Below the pieces are notes generated by a model. That model was not told the origin of the DNA. It saw only the letters and a list, made by a program, of their open reading frames with translations, and did not search any database. A program made the translations under genes and the position numbers. DNA of 64,000 nt from an uncultured Oscillospiraceae bacterium (GTDB lineage Bacteria > Bacillota > Clostridia > Oscillospirales > Oscillospiraceae): contig CAKUMO010000003.1 in NCBI GenBank assembly GCA_934667815.1, positions 1-64,000 of the forward strand, read 5' to 3'. This document shows, piece after piece, positions 44,699-53,631 of the stretch; positions within the stretch are counted from its first letter, which is position 1; every line of letters begins with the position of its first letter.

Positions 44699-45544
44699 TC
44701 AGCTCCTCCGTTCTTCCAGCTCGGCCAGATGTGCGCGCAGCACGGCCAGCCATTTGTCATAGGTTTCGGCGTCGGTCGTGACGGAATGATTCGAGGCCAT
44801 CTGCTCGACCTCCGGAATGCCGCGTCCCTTCACGGTGTCGAGCACGATGGCACGCGGGCGATCGCCCACGGGCGCAGTCAGGGCGTTATAGACCGCCTCG
44901 ACATCGTTGCCGTCCACGCGCAGCGCCTCGAAGCCGAAGGCCTCGAACTTCTCGCGCAGGTCAAACAGCGGCAGGACGGAATCGGTCGTGCCGTCGAGCT
45001 GCTTTTTGTTCTCGTCGATGAGCCAGAACAGGTTCTTGACCTTCTTGCCCGCGGCAAACATCGCAGCCTCCCAGACCTGACCCTCGTTGCTCTCGCCGTC
45101 GCCGACGATAAGATAGGTGCGGCTGGGGCGGCCCTTGATGCCGTCGCCCACGGCCATACCCACGGCCAGCGACGTGCCCTGCCCGAGGGAGCCGGTCGTC
45201 ATGTCCACGCCGGGGGTCTTGTTCTTGTCGCAGTGGCTGGGGAAGGACGTGCCGGGCTGATTCAGCGTGAGAATATCCTCATAGGGGAAGAAGCCCTTGA
45301 GCGCCAGCGCGGCATAGACCGCCGGGCCGGCGTGGCCCTTGGAGGAGACCAGCTTGTCGCGGTCGGGCCAGTGCGGGTTCTTGGGATCGTAGTGCATGAC
45401 GGCGCCGTAGAGCACGGCCAGCGCGTCGCAGATGCTGAGGCTTCCGCCCAGATGGCCGAAGCCGCGTGCCTTCATCTCCTCGACCACGCCGATGCGGATC
45501 TGCGCGGCGAAGATCTCAAGCTCGAGTTTTTGTTTGTTGTCCAT
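44699..45544 (-). CDS. Transketolase, N-terminal (ThDP-binding) subunit
   Basis: 281 residues. The ThDP motif is GDGESNEGQVWEA (GDG at 148-150, Asn153), with His31 in GFGHLGG and His71 in SKGHAGP in the usual places and GSLGQGTSLAVGMA before it. GGAGGAGC precedes the ATG. Split transketolases occur in housekeeping and in dedicated pathways, such as sulfofructose cleavage. Placement inside a catabolic operon suggests the second kind here. The C2 donor is proposed, not shown. Confidence 0.93.
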   Translation of the reverse strand: MDNKQKLELEIFAAQIRIGVVEEMKARGFGHLGGSLSICDALAVLYGAVMHYDPKNPHWPDRDKLVSSKGHAGPAVYAALALKGFFPYEDILTLNQPGTSFPSHCDKNKTPGVDMTTGSLGQGTSLAVGMAVGDGIKGRPSRTYLIVGDGESNEGQVWEAAMFAAGKKVKNLFWLIDENKKQLDGTTDSVLPLFDLREKFEAFGFEALRVDGNDVEAVYNALTAPVGDRPRAIVLDTVKGRGIPEVEQMASNHSVTTDAETYDKWLAVLRAHLAELEERRS

Positions 45545-45556
45545 ATTGCTCCTCCT

Positions 45557-46729
45557 TCAGATTCTTGCAACGCCGGAATCGCGGGCGGCCTGTGCAACGG
45601 CGGCGGCCACGGCCTTGCCGACGCGCGGGTCGAACGCCTTGGGGATGATATATTCCGCGCTCAGCTCCTCGTCGGAGACCAGCTCGGCCAGTGCGCGTGC
45701 GGCAGCCATCTTCATTTCCTCGTTGATGTCGGAGGCGCGGACGTCGAAGGTGCCGCGGAAGATGCCGGGGAAGGCCAGCACGTTATTGATCTGGTTCGGG
45801 AAGTCCGAGCGGCCCGTGGCGATGACGGCTGCGCCGCCGGCCTTGGCCTCGTCAGGCATGATTTCGGGCGTGGGGTTGGCACAGGCGAAGAGGATCGGAT
45901 CCTTGGCCATGGTCCTGACCATCTCGGCCGTGACCGTGCCGGGAGCGGAAACGCCGATGAACACGTCCGCATTTTTGATTACGTCCGCGAGCTTGCCGGT
46001 CTCCTTCTGACGGTTGGTGACGAGCGCCATCTCCTGCTTGATCCAGTTGAGGTTCTCGCGGCCCTCGTAGATCGCGCCGGTGCGGTCGGTCATGACGATG
46101 TTCCGGAAGCCCGCCGACAGCAGCAGCTTGACGATGGAGATCGCCGCAGCGCCTGCGCCGGAGGTGACGATCTTCACGTCCTCCTTCTTTTTGCCGACGA
46201 CCTTCAGGGCATTGGTCAGGCCGGCGAGGGTGATGACGGCGGTCCCGTGCTGGTCGTCGTGGAAAATGGGAATGTCGCAGCGCTCCTTGAGCTTGCGCTC
46301 GATTTCGAAGCAGCGCGGCGCGGCAATATCCTCAAGATTGATGCCGCCGAAGGAGCCGGAGATCAGCGCCACGGCGTTGACAAATTCGTCCACATCCTTG
46401 GTCTTGACGCAGAGCGGGAAGGCATCCACGCCGCCGAAGGCCTTGAACAGCACGCATTTGCCCTCCATGACGGGCATGCCGGCCTCCGGGCCGATGTCGC
46501 CCAGACCGAGAACAGCCGAGCCGTCGGTGATGACGGCGCAGAGGTTGTGACGGCGGGTCAGGTCATAGGAGCGGTTGACGTCCTTCTGGATCTCGAGGCA
46601 GGGCTGCGCGACGCCGGGCGTGTAGGCAAGGGAGAGGTCGTCCTTGGTCGCAACGGGAACGGTGGCGATGACTTCGATTTTTCCCTTCCACTTCTCGTGG
46701 AGCTTGAGGGATTCTTCTGCGTAGTTCAT
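45557..46729 (-). CDS. NAD(P)-dependent malic enzyme
   Basis: 390 residues, the short bacterial type. Tyr36 in LAYTPGVA, Lys91 in [13 protein letters not shown], the metal-binding [10 protein letters not shown] and the Rossmann [14 protein letters not shown] are present, then ACANPTPEI. It decarboxylates malate to pyruvate oxidatively; related enzymes accept other 2-hydroxy-diacids. It lies between larA and the transketolase genes (12-base spacers on both sides), so a four-carbon diacid is a likely intermediate of the pathway. Confidence 0.93.
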   Translation of the reverse strand: MNYAEESLKLHEKWKGKIEVIATVPVATKDDLSLAYTPGVAQPCLEIQKDVNRSYDLTRRHNLCAVITDGSAVLGLGDIGPEAGMPVMEGKCVLFKAFGGVDAFPLCVKTKDVDEFVNAVALISGSFGGINLEDIAAPRCFEIERKLKERCDIPIFHDDQHGTAVITLAGLTNALKVVGKKKEDVKIVTSGAGAAAISIVKLLLSAGFRNIVMTDRTGAIYEGRENLNWIKQEMALVTNRQKETGKLADVIKNADVFIGVSAPGTVTAEMVRTMAKDPILFACANPTPEIMPDEAKAGGAAVIATGRSDFPNQINNVLAFPGIFRGTFDVRASDINEEMKMAAARALAELVSDEELSAEYIIPKAFDPRVGKAVAAAVAQAARDSGVARI

Positions 46730-46741
46730 AAAAATTCTCCT

Positions 46742-47992
46742 TTACGGTTGTACTACCGGCAGCGTGGAGCCGCCGTAAGGCATGGCAAGAACGGTTGCGT
46801 CGGGGCCGAGCTTTGCATAGGCAGCGTCCAGCGCGGCCTGCGCCGAGGCAAAGGGGGTCAGGAAGCACTTGCGCACCAGCGCGTCCGGCATTTCCGAGAC
46901 GAGATAGACCTCCGCATGCTCGAGCACCATGGCGATGGCCGCGGCCTTGTGCCCGCCGAGCTGGAAATGCTTCTGCACGCGCTCGGTCAGGTCGGAGGGC
47001 TTCGCCGCCTCCTGAATCCAGCGCTCAAAGACGCCCTCGCCCAGTCCCTCGCGGCAGGAGCCGATGACGATGATCACGCCGCCGTCGCGCACGGCATGCT
47101 TGGCGTTGTCCAGCGCCTTCTGCGTCTGGTAGAGATTCAAGTCCTTCGGTGCGCCGCCCTGACTGACCAGCACGATGTCCGCGCGCCTGGCAATGGGCTT
47201 CTGGTACAGCGTGTCGAGGAAGGCGCAGCCCGCGCGGTGTGCCTTGACCGCGTCGCCCGCGACGGCGTGGACGATGTTCTTGTGCTCGTCGAGCACGACG
47301 TTGACGATATAGTCGATGCCGAGGATGCGCCCGGCCTGCTCGATGTCCTCGCGGATGGGATTGCCGTCGAGCTTGCCCGCGTGCGCCTCCGGACGGATCA
47401 TCATGCGGTGGTTGCACTGGATGGCATCGCGGGTGGAAACGCCGGGCATGATGCTCTTTGCGCCGCCGGAATACCCGGCAAAGTAGTGATACTCAATGTT
47501 GGCAAGGCAGATCACGCGGTCGGCCTCGGCCACGGGACGGAAAATATCCACGGGCGTTCCGGCGTCCGTCGTACCCAGATGCACGCAGTCGTCCGGATCG
47601 GAATCGACACAGCGCAGCTCCTGCCACCCGCGCTCACCGGCCAGATGCCGCTGCTCGTCGGGCGTGTGGCGCCGGTGGCTGCCCAGCGCAAAGACGAGAG
47701 TGATGTCCTTTTTATCCACGCCTGCGGCATAGAGACGGTCGAGCAGCGGCGGCAGGATCTTCCACGTCGGGCAGGGGCGGGTGATGTCCGAGGTGACGAT
47801 GGCGATCTTCTCGCCGGGGTGCACAACCTGCTCGATGGCGGGCGCGCCGATGGGCGCATCCAGCGCGGCGCGGACGGCGTCCTCGCCGGTCAGGCCGGGT
47901 GCGAGGCGGTTTGCATGCAGAACGCCGAGCAGGCGGTCGTCGCGCACCTCAACGCTCTGCGTGCCGGTGCCAAAGCCGAATTCCAGCTTCAT
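46742..47992 (-). CDS. larA: LarA-family nickel-pincer racemase/epimerase
   Basis: 416 residues. Residues that hold the nickel-pincer cofactor in lactate racemase have counterparts: His106 in GSHRRHT, His169 and Lys179 in EYHYFAGYSGGAKSIMPG, and His195. Arg72 in TRPCP would contact the substrate carboxylate. The family covers lactate, malate and sugar-acid racemases, so the substrate is open. The cofactor genes larB, larC and larE are not in this window. It overlaps the PGK-like gene by ATGA. Confidence 0.88.
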   Translation of the reverse strand: MKLEFGFGTGTQSVEVRDDRLLGVLHANRLAPGLTGEDAVRAALDAPIGAPAIEQVVHPGEKIAIVTSDITRPCPTWKILPPLLDRLYAAGVDKKDITLVFALGSHRRHTPDEQRHLAGERGWQELRCVDSDPDDCVHLGTTDAGTPVDIFRPVAEADRVICLANIEYHYFAGYSGGAKSIMPGVSTRDAIQCNHRMMIRPEAHAGKLDGNPIREDIEQAGRILGIDYIVNVVLDEHKNIVHAVAGDAVKAHRAGCAFLDTLYQKPIARRADIVLVSQGGAPKDLNLYQTQKALDNAKHAVRDGGVIIVIGSCREGLGEGVFERWIQEAAKPSDLTERVQKHFQLGGHKAAAIAMVLEHAEVYLVSEMPDALVRKCFLTPFASAQAALDAAYAKLGPDATVLAMPYGGSTLPVVQP

Positions 47993-49245
47993 TTCTTTTC
48001 CTCCAGCGCCGCGCCGTGGCGCAGCGCCTTGACGACCGGCAGCTCCTCGCCCGTCAGGAAGCGGATGAGCGCACCGCCGCCGGTGCAGATATAGTCGATG
48101 TTGTCGGTCTGGCCGTACTTGCTCGTCGCGGTAATGCTGTCGCCGCCGCCGACGACGGTGTAGGCCTTCGTTGCGCCGAGGGCAAGCCAGACGGTCCTGG
48201 TGCCCAGCTCCGTCGTCTCCTGCTCAAAGACGCCCATGGGGCCGTTGACGAACACGGTTGCGGAGCTTTCGATCAGGCGGCGGTAATTTTCGGCGGTTTT
48301 CGAGCCGATGTCCAGAGAGCCGATGTCCGCAGGAATGCTGCCGACGGCCGCCTCGCGGCGTTCGCCGTTCTCCAGCCACGCCAGATCCTCCGGCAGGACG
48401 ATGCGGTCGGCGTACTTCTCGAGCAGGCCCTTGGCCACGTCGATGTATTCGCCGTAATTGGACTTGTAGATGAAATCGAGGCTTCCCTTGCCGATCTCCT
48501 CACCCTTGGCGGCCAGCAGGATGTTGCCGACCAGACCGCCGGTCAGGACGCGATCGGCCGCGCCGCCCCGGAGGACGGTCTCGAGCATCAGGAAGGCATC
48601 GGAAATTTTCGCGCCGCCGAGGACGAACGTGCACGGGCGTGCCGGGGACTCCATCAGCTCGGAGATGACGCAGTATTCCTTTTCAAACAGGCGACCCATG
48701 GCCGACGGCAGCACCTGCTCAAAGCCGCACAGGCTCGGCTGGTCGCGGTGCGCGGCAGCAAAGGCGTCGCAGACATAGAGATCGGCCAGCGGCGCGAGCT
48801 TGCGCACGACCACGGTCTGCGCCTGCTGCTCGTGCGTGAGCTTGAGCTTCAGCTCAAAGAGCGTCTGCTCCTCGGCCATATAGCGCACGTTCTCCAGCAG
48901 CAGGATCTCGCCGTCGTTCAGACTGCGCACGGCCTCCTGCGCGGCAGGGCCGCAGACGTCCTCGACAAACTGCACGGGTCTGCCGAGCAGCTCCTCGAGC
49001 ACCGCGCGGTGCGGACGCAGGGTGTAGTAGTTTTTATATTCGATGTCGCTTCCCTGATGGGCGAGCAGCACGACGCGTGCGCCCTTGTCCGAAAGCTCGC
49101 GGATGGTGGGGACGCAGGCGCGGATGCGGGTTGTCGAGCGCAGCGTTCCGGTCGCCCGATCCACGGGCTGGTTGATGTCCACGCGGCAGAGCACGGTCTT
49201 GCCGCGATAGTCGAACTCATCGAGCGTTTTGATTCCAAATCGCAT
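47989..49245 (-). CDS. Archaeal-type phosphoglycerate kinase-like protein with altered substrate site
   Basis: 418 residues; alignment from memory is best with archaeal PGKs. The N-domain has CRVDINQPV (Asp23, Asn25), STTRIRA, LLLENVR (Arg121) and AFAAAHR (Arg167). The loop that reads HLGRP in bacteria or HQGKP in archaea is HQGSD here (63-67), so the Arg/Lys that contacts the substrate phosphate is missing. The nucleotide side (GGAKISDAF, NGPMGVFE, GGGDSI) is intact. Likely a kinase for another acyl phosphate. TTTGGAGG before ATG 49245 fixes the start. Confidence 0.85.
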   Translation of the reverse strand: MRFGIKTLDEFDYRGKTVLCRVDINQPVDRATGTLRSTTRIRACVPTIRELSDKGARVVLLAHQGSDIEYKNYYTLRPHRAVLEELLGRPVQFVEDVCGPAAQEAVRSLNDGEILLLENVRYMAEEQTLFELKLKLTHEQQAQTVVVRKLAPLADLYVCDAFAAAHRDQPSLCGFEQVLPSAMGRLFEKEYCVISELMESPARPCTFVLGGAKISDAFLMLETVLRGGAADRVLTGGLVGNILLAAKGEEIGKGSLDFIYKSNYGEYIDVAKGLLEKYADRIVLPEDLAWLENGERREAAVGSIPADIGSLDIGSKTAENYRRLIESSATVFVNGPMGVFEQETTELGTRTVWLALGATKAYTVVGGGDSITATSKYGQTDNIDYICTGGGALIRFLTGEELPVVKALRHGAALEEKK

Positions 49246-49335
49246 GGCGTAGCCTCCAAAAAAGGACGGCGGCACAGCGCGGCAATGCCAGGCTGTACCG
49301 CCGCATATTACGGTTATGAAGTTCTGAAAGGGTGC

Positions 49336-50394
49336 TTACTGCTTCTTAAATTTTCCGATGTGCAGATACTTGTTGGTCTCGGCGGTGCCCTCCTCGCGGG
49401 TAAGCTGCATCTTCATGCAGGCGCGGATGGCATCCATGGTCTCGGGGATGGTGACGGATTCCTGCGGGATGTTGATGGCATACATGATGTCGTTGCCGGT
49501 CTCGACGATGGAATCTGCCCACAGGCCGATCTCGTACATGTCGCCGCGGCGGTTGCCGAGGTCACGGGCATACTTGAACAGGCTGGCGTTGCCCTTGAAG
49601 CCCTCGTCGATCGTGACCACGCGGATGCGCGGATGCTTCTCGAACGCGGCAAGCGCGGCCTCCTTGGTGATCTTCTTGCCGTCCTTGGCCGAAGCGACCA
49701 CGGTGATGATATGGCCGTGGGTCACGGGCGTGTGGACGAGAATGCCGGTGGCGTTGACATGCGGCATGATGGTCATGAGGTCAACTGCCTGATGCGACGG
49801 TGCCTTGTCGATCTGCAATGCGTTCGTCAGGCCGCGATGATAATCGCCGGGGTCGGCCACGCGGCGGATGATGGTGATGGCCACGCGCTCAATGCCGAAT
49901 TCACGGTCGAGGCAATCGACGGTACGGATCAGGCCCGTGGTGTTGCAGGAGGTGAGCTTGAGGTAGTCCACGCCCAGACCCTTTTCATAGTTGGCATAGC
50001 CGTGGAAGAACACGTCCGCGACGGAGTTCTTCTCGCCGCCCTGGAAGATGGCCTTGACGCCGTACTTGACATACAGCTCCTTGTTCTTCGCGCCGACGCC
50101 GCCGGGGGAGGAGTCGAGCATCACGTCAACGCTCTTGCAAAGCTCCTCAAAGGTGCCCGCAACGGGGATGTCCTTGGCCTCGAAGGCGGCCTTGTCCGCG
50201 CCGTCAACGAGATAGAGGTTGTACTTGACGCCGTTCGCGCCGATCATGTCGTTTTCGCGCAGCGCCTGAATGGAAAGCGTCGGGGCGAGATCCGCAATAC
50301 CGACCAGCTCCATGTCGCCCTGCATGGCAACGCCGTCGGCCAGACGCTGGCCGATGGTGCCGTAACCGGCGACGCCTACTCTGATTTTCTTCAT
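49336..50394 (-). CDS. Type II (archaeal) glyceraldehyde-3-phosphate dehydrogenase-like protein
   Basis: 352 residues. Rossmann motif VGVAGYGTIGQRLADG, catalytic Cys150 in TSCNTTGL, RR at 177-178 and HGHI near 226 follow the archaeal GAPDH layout. Two substrate-site stretches differ from my memory of archaeal enzymes: RGLTNA (187-192) where KGPINS is usual, and SHQ (200-202) where SHH is usual. It probably oxidises an aldehyde to an acyl phosphate, using NAD(P). It sits 90 bases before the PGK-like gene, copying the normal GAPDH-PGK order. Confidence 0.87.
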   Translation of the reverse strand: MKKIRVGVAGYGTIGQRLADGVAMQGDMELVGIADLAPTLSIQALRENDMIGANGVKYNLYLVDGADKAAFEAKDIPVAGTFEELCKSVDVMLDSSPGGVGAKNKELYVKYGVKAIFQGGEKNSVADVFFHGYANYEKGLGVDYLKLTSCNTTGLIRTVDCLDREFGIERVAITIIRRVADPGDYHRGLTNALQIDKAPSHQAVDLMTIMPHVNATGILVHTPVTHGHIITVVASAKDGKKITKEAALAAFEKHPRIRVVTIDEGFKGNASLFKYARDLGNRRGDMYEIGLWADSIVETGNDIMYAINIPQESVTIPETMDAIRACMKMQLTREEGTAETNKYLHIGKFKKQ

Positions 50395-50470
50395 AGTCTT
50401 TTCCTCCTGTAATTTTCGGGGAAAGCTCTGAAGCCATCATCTGTCCTTGCAGATTATAGCAGAGCTTTCA

Positions 50471-51283
50471 TCAATTTTCAAGCAGCTTTCGCACCGCCGC
50501 GAGCCAGCCTGCCGCGGCCTCCTGCTTCGTCGGCAGGGGCAGGCATTCCGCGCTCAGAACGCCGTCGTAGCCGATCTGGCGCAGCGTGCCGAGCACGCCC
50601 GCAAGGTCGAGGTGTCCCTGACCGGGGTAGCGGCGGTTGGAATCTGCCAGATGCACATATTTGATCTCCGGCGCGCAGGCGAGGATGGAAGCGGACAGGT
50701 CGGCCTCCTCGATGTTCATGTGGAAGGTATCAATCAGAAGCCCGGTGTGCTTCAGGCCGTGCGTGCGCACAAAGCCGGAAATGTCTGCCATGGTGCACAA
50801 AAAGTTGTTTTCATAGCGGTTGATCGGCTCAAAGACGATCTCAACGCCCTCTCTGCCCGCAGCCTCGTCCAGATGCGCCATGGACCTGCCAAGACGCTCC
50901 AGCGCGGCAGGAAGCTCCTCGGGCTTGGACAGATTCCCGCGCATGCAGCCGATGATGACCTTTGCGCCGAACTGCCCTGCCAAAGCAATAAACTGCTCGA
51001 GCCTGCGGACGGCGGCGAGGCGGCCTGCCTCGTCCGCGTCCGTGATGGAGAGCCGGTCGTTGACGTAGGCTCTGCCCGTCCCGAGGGCGGTGACGCCGAG
51101 GCCGGTGCGGCGCAGTGCCGTCCGGATCTCCTCGGCGTTCGCCGCCAGAGGGTCAGTGAAATGCAATTCAACACCGTCGTAGCCCAGACGCGCAGCGGCT
51201 TCGATGCCGCTGACCGGGTCCCCCTCGCAGACGAAGGGCGCGCTGCCGATCAGCTTGTCTACGACGGTCATGGAGGTTTTCAT
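50471..51283 (-). CDS. iolO: IolO-like TIM-barrel sugar-acid epimerase
   Basis: 270 residues, AP-endonuclease-2-type TIM barrel. Metal ligands are likely Glu152 (FEPINRYE), Asp185 (DTFHMNIEE), His211 (HLADSNRR) and Glu246 (AECLPL). The combination GTGRAYVNDRLSIT, FGAKVIIGCMRGN, EPINRYE, DTFHMNIEEAD and HLADSNR resembles Thermotoga maritima TM0416, 5-keto-L-gluconate epimerase of the inositol pathway. It starts 3 bases after the hydrolase gene. A close paralogue is encoded at 62.6 kb. Confidence 0.8.
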   Translation of the reverse strand: MKTSMTVVDKLIGSAPFVCEGDPVSGIEAAARLGYDGVELHFTDPLAANAEEIRTALRRTGLGVTALGTGRAYVNDRLSITDADEAGRLAAVRRLEQFIALAGQFGAKVIIGCMRGNLSKPEELPAALERLGRSMAHLDEAAGREGVEIVFEPINRYENNFLCTMADISGFVRTHGLKHTGLLIDTFHMNIEEADLSASILACAPEIKYVHLADSNRRYPGQGHLDLAGVLGTLRQIGYDGVLSAECLPLPTKQEAAAGWLAAVRKLLEN

Positions 51284-51286
51284 CGC

Positions 51287-52408
51287 TTAGGACTCTACGA
51301 ACAGGCCGCGGCGCGGAAGCTCGTGGACGGACTTCCAGCCCTCGGAGAGCGGCTCGCGCAGACACGGCTCGATCTCCTCGTAGGGGCGCAGGCTGAACTT
51401 TCTGGGATCGGGCACCTGACCGGCCGGATAGGCCGCCAGAATGTCCTCGACCATGGCGTTGAGGTACTCGCAGATGGCTGCGATGGCACGCTTGACGCGG
51501 CGCGGTTCACCGCGGGAGGGATAGCCCACGACGCCCTCGGGGGTGCCGAAGCGCTCGATGACACGGTGGCCCTCGGCCTCGGACCACTTGTTCGGGCGGT
51601 GGAAGGAGTCCACGCTGCCGTCATAGAAGCCCTCGTCGAGCATGCCGAAGCTCTTGGCCTGCGCATCGACGACGCAGCTCATGTCCACCATGCCGGGGAA
51701 CATCAGCAGAGCCGCGGAGGTCTCGGCCTCGTCGGCGTGGACAAAGGGCGTGCTGATGAAGTCGGGACGCTCGTCGCCCAGCGGATAGAAGAACTCGCGT
51801 ACGGCGCGGTGCCACTCGACGACGGTGGCAAAGGCCGGGAGCTGGAAGCGCTTGAAGAATTCCTGAATGGCGGATTCCATCATCCAGTCCATGCCGTGGT
51901 TATTGACAAGGATGATCTTGCGGAAGCCGTCGTCCCACAGGCCGACCATAACATTGATGAGCGTATCGACGATGGAGCGCTCGGTGGTCATGACCGTGCC
52001 GGGCATGCCGCAGTGGTGATAGGGGTGGCCGCCGTAGTTGATGGGCGGCAGGGCAAGGGCGACCTCATGGCCGGCCTTCGCGGTCTTGCGGCGCACGGCT
52101 TCGCAGATGGACGAGCACATGAAGGTGTCAAGGCCGGAGTTGTTGTGGATGCCATGGTTCTCGGTGCAGCCGATGGGAACGAGCACGATGTCGTTCTTGT
52201 GGCGCTTGTTGATGACCATTCTGCGCGGGGAGGTCTGGATGTAGCAGCCGGGCTTGCCCATCTCGGATTCGGAGGGGATGCCGTAGTCGTCGAGGATGGC
52301 CTGAATTTCTTCCTCGGATGCGTCCCAGAGGCGCTTTTTGAGCTGGCCGATCTTGTTGTCCTCAAAGAAAATGTTCGGGTACTCGGTGGTCAGATACTTT
52401 TGGTACAT
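51287..52408 (-). CDS. Creatininase-fold hydrolase (IolN-like)
   Basis: 373 residues. Metal ligands of the creatininase family are visible: Glu83 and His85 in CTENHG, Asp94 in SGLDTF, and the HADE motif of FVHADEAETS; GGHPYHH and NNHG complete the site. In Thermotoga the creatininase-like IolN hydrolyses a diketo-inositol ring to 5-keto-L-gluconate, and the gene pairs with iolO as here. An N-terminal extension of about 60 residues (SEEEIQAILDDYGIPSESE) is absent in the paralogue at 61.7 kb. Confidence 0.78.
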   Translation of the reverse strand: MYQKYLTTEYPNIFFEDNKIGQLKKRLWDASEEEIQAILDDYGIPSESEMGKPGCYIQTSPRRMVINKRHKNDIVLVPIGCTENHGIHNNSGLDTFMCSSICEAVRRKTAKAGHEVALALPPINYGGHPYHHCGMPGTVMTTERSIVDTLINVMVGLWDDGFRKIILVNNHGMDWMMESAIQEFFKRFQLPAFATVVEWHRAVREFFYPLGDERPDFISTPFVHADEAETSAALLMFPGMVDMSCVVDAQAKSFGMLDEGFYDGSVDSFHRPNKWSEAEGHRVIERFGTPEGVVGYPSRGEPRRVKRAIAAICEYLNAMVEDILAAYPAGQVPDPRKFSLRPYEEIEPCLREPLSEGWKSVHELPRRGLFVES

Positions 52409-52617
52409 GGTAAAATGTCCTCCTTGTAATGATATAATCTATGATTACGTTCAGACGTTGCCATCAGGAAAAGTGTGCACGCCCTTTCCTCATGGTAGCT
52501 TCCAAACGCGCTCAACGGGTTGATCCCGCCCGGTGCGGCGGCGAACCGCCGCACCGGGTCTGCGTGGGGAAGAAGAAAGTATGTTCGCCTGCGGTCAGCG
52601 AAACGGAAACGGTGAGA
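52409..52617 (-). promoter_or_regulatory. Intercistronic region with a strong hairpin
   Basis: These 209 bases separate the binding-protein gene from the hydrolase gene. A perfect 13-bp stem (52529-52558, CCCGGTGCGGCGG, CGAA loop) lies 60 bases after the binding-protein stop, without T-tract. It probably protects or partly terminates the binding-protein message. I see no convincing promoter. Confidence 0.6.
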
Positions 52618-53568
52618 TCAGGCGTTCTTGAAGGTGTCGACGTTCTCCTTGGTGACGACGACGGTCTCAACCTCATAGAACGCGTCAACTTTCTTGCCCT
52701 CGAGGACGTCCACGGCAGCCTTGACGGCGGTGTAGCCCTGCATGTAGGGGTTGCCAAAGGAGGTGACGGTGATCTTGCCTTCCTTCAGAGCGGCGACGGC
52801 GTCGTCGTTGGCGTCCTGGCCGGCGACCTTGATGGTGCCGGTGAGGTTGGCGGCGTCAATGGCTTCGGCGGAGCCGAGGGCCATTTCGTCGTTGCAGCAG
52901 AGGATGGCGTTGACATCGGGATGTGCCTGCAGGAGGTTCTGCACGACGTTCAGCGCGTCGGCACGGGAGTAGTTGGCGGACTGCTGGGCAACGACTTCGA
53001 TGTTGGGATACTCGGCCAGAGCCTTCTCAAAGCCCTTGACACGGTCGATGGAGGTCTGTGCGCCGGTGGAGCCTTCGATGATGAAGATCTTGCCTTCGCC
53101 GTTCATCAGCTCGAACATGGCCTTGGCGGTGTTGTAGCCCTGGTTGATGTTTTCCAGGCCGCAGAAGGTCTTGTACTGGGTGTCGTCGGAGATCTTGGTG
53201 TTCAGGTTGACGATGGGGATGCCGGCCTCGTTGATCTTCTTGGTGGCCGGGACGATGGCTTCGGAGTCAACCGGAGCGAGGACGACGCAGGAAACGCCGG
53301 AGACGATGGCTTCCTCGCAGAGGTTGGACTGCTGCTCGTTGCCGGAGCCTTCTGCCGTATCAACGGGGGTCTTGCAGGTGACGGTGTAGCCCAGCTCAGC
53401 ACCGGCGGCCTTGGCGCCGTCCATAACGCTGATCCAGAAGGGAGCGGTGGAGTTCTTCACGATAACGAGAATTTCTTTTGCGTCGGTTTTGTTGTTGTCC
53501 TTGGAGCAGCCGGCGAACATGCAGGCCACCATGGCAACGGCAAGGATGAGTGCAAAGATTTTTTTCAT
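52618..53568 (-). CDS. Sugar/polyol ABC importer binding lipoprotein (RbsB/InoE-like)
   Basis: 316 residues. Lipobox FAGC (Cys21), then a type I periplasmic-binding fold: ILVIVKNSTAPFWISVMDGAKAAGAELG, VSCVVLAPVDSEAI, IPIVNLNTKI, AILCCNDEMALGSAEAI and VAGQDANDDAVAALKEGKI. Such proteins bind ribose, galactose, inositol and similar polyols. It is encoded with two permeases and a double ATPase. Given the catabolic genes, inositol or another cyclitol is the best guess. Confidence 0.9.
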   Translation of the reverse strand: MKKIFALILAVAMVACMFAGCSKDNNKTDAKEILVIVKNSTAPFWISVMDGAKAAGAELGYTVTCKTPVDTAEGSGNEQQSNLCEEAIVSGVSCVVLAPVDSEAIVPATKKINEAGIPIVNLNTKISDDTQYKTFCGLENINQGYNTAKAMFELMNGEGKIFIIEGSTGAQTSIDRVKGFEKALAEYPNIEVVAQQSANYSRADALNVVQNLLQAHPDVNAILCCNDEMALGSAEAIDAANLTGTIKVAGQDANDDAVAALKEGKITVTSFGNPYMQGYTAVKAAVDVLEGKKVDAFYEVETVVVTKENVDTFKNA

Positions 53569-53631
53569 TTTTTCCTACTCCTTTTTTGTTGGTTGGGTTT
53601 TTTATTCACACAGCAGCGCTGTAATGAACGG

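Noticed and set aside
44729..48094. Very long plus-strand open frame (1121 codons) opposite the transketolase, malic enzyme and larA genes
   Set aside because: It is a GC-driven antisense shadow of four well-recognised genes. It has no ribosome site or recognisable domains.
49245..49336. Calling the 47.9-50.4-kb genes plain glycolytic gapA and pgk
   Set aside because: They are of archaeal type, lie within a catabolic operon, and the PGK-like protein lacks the usual phosphate-contacting residue.
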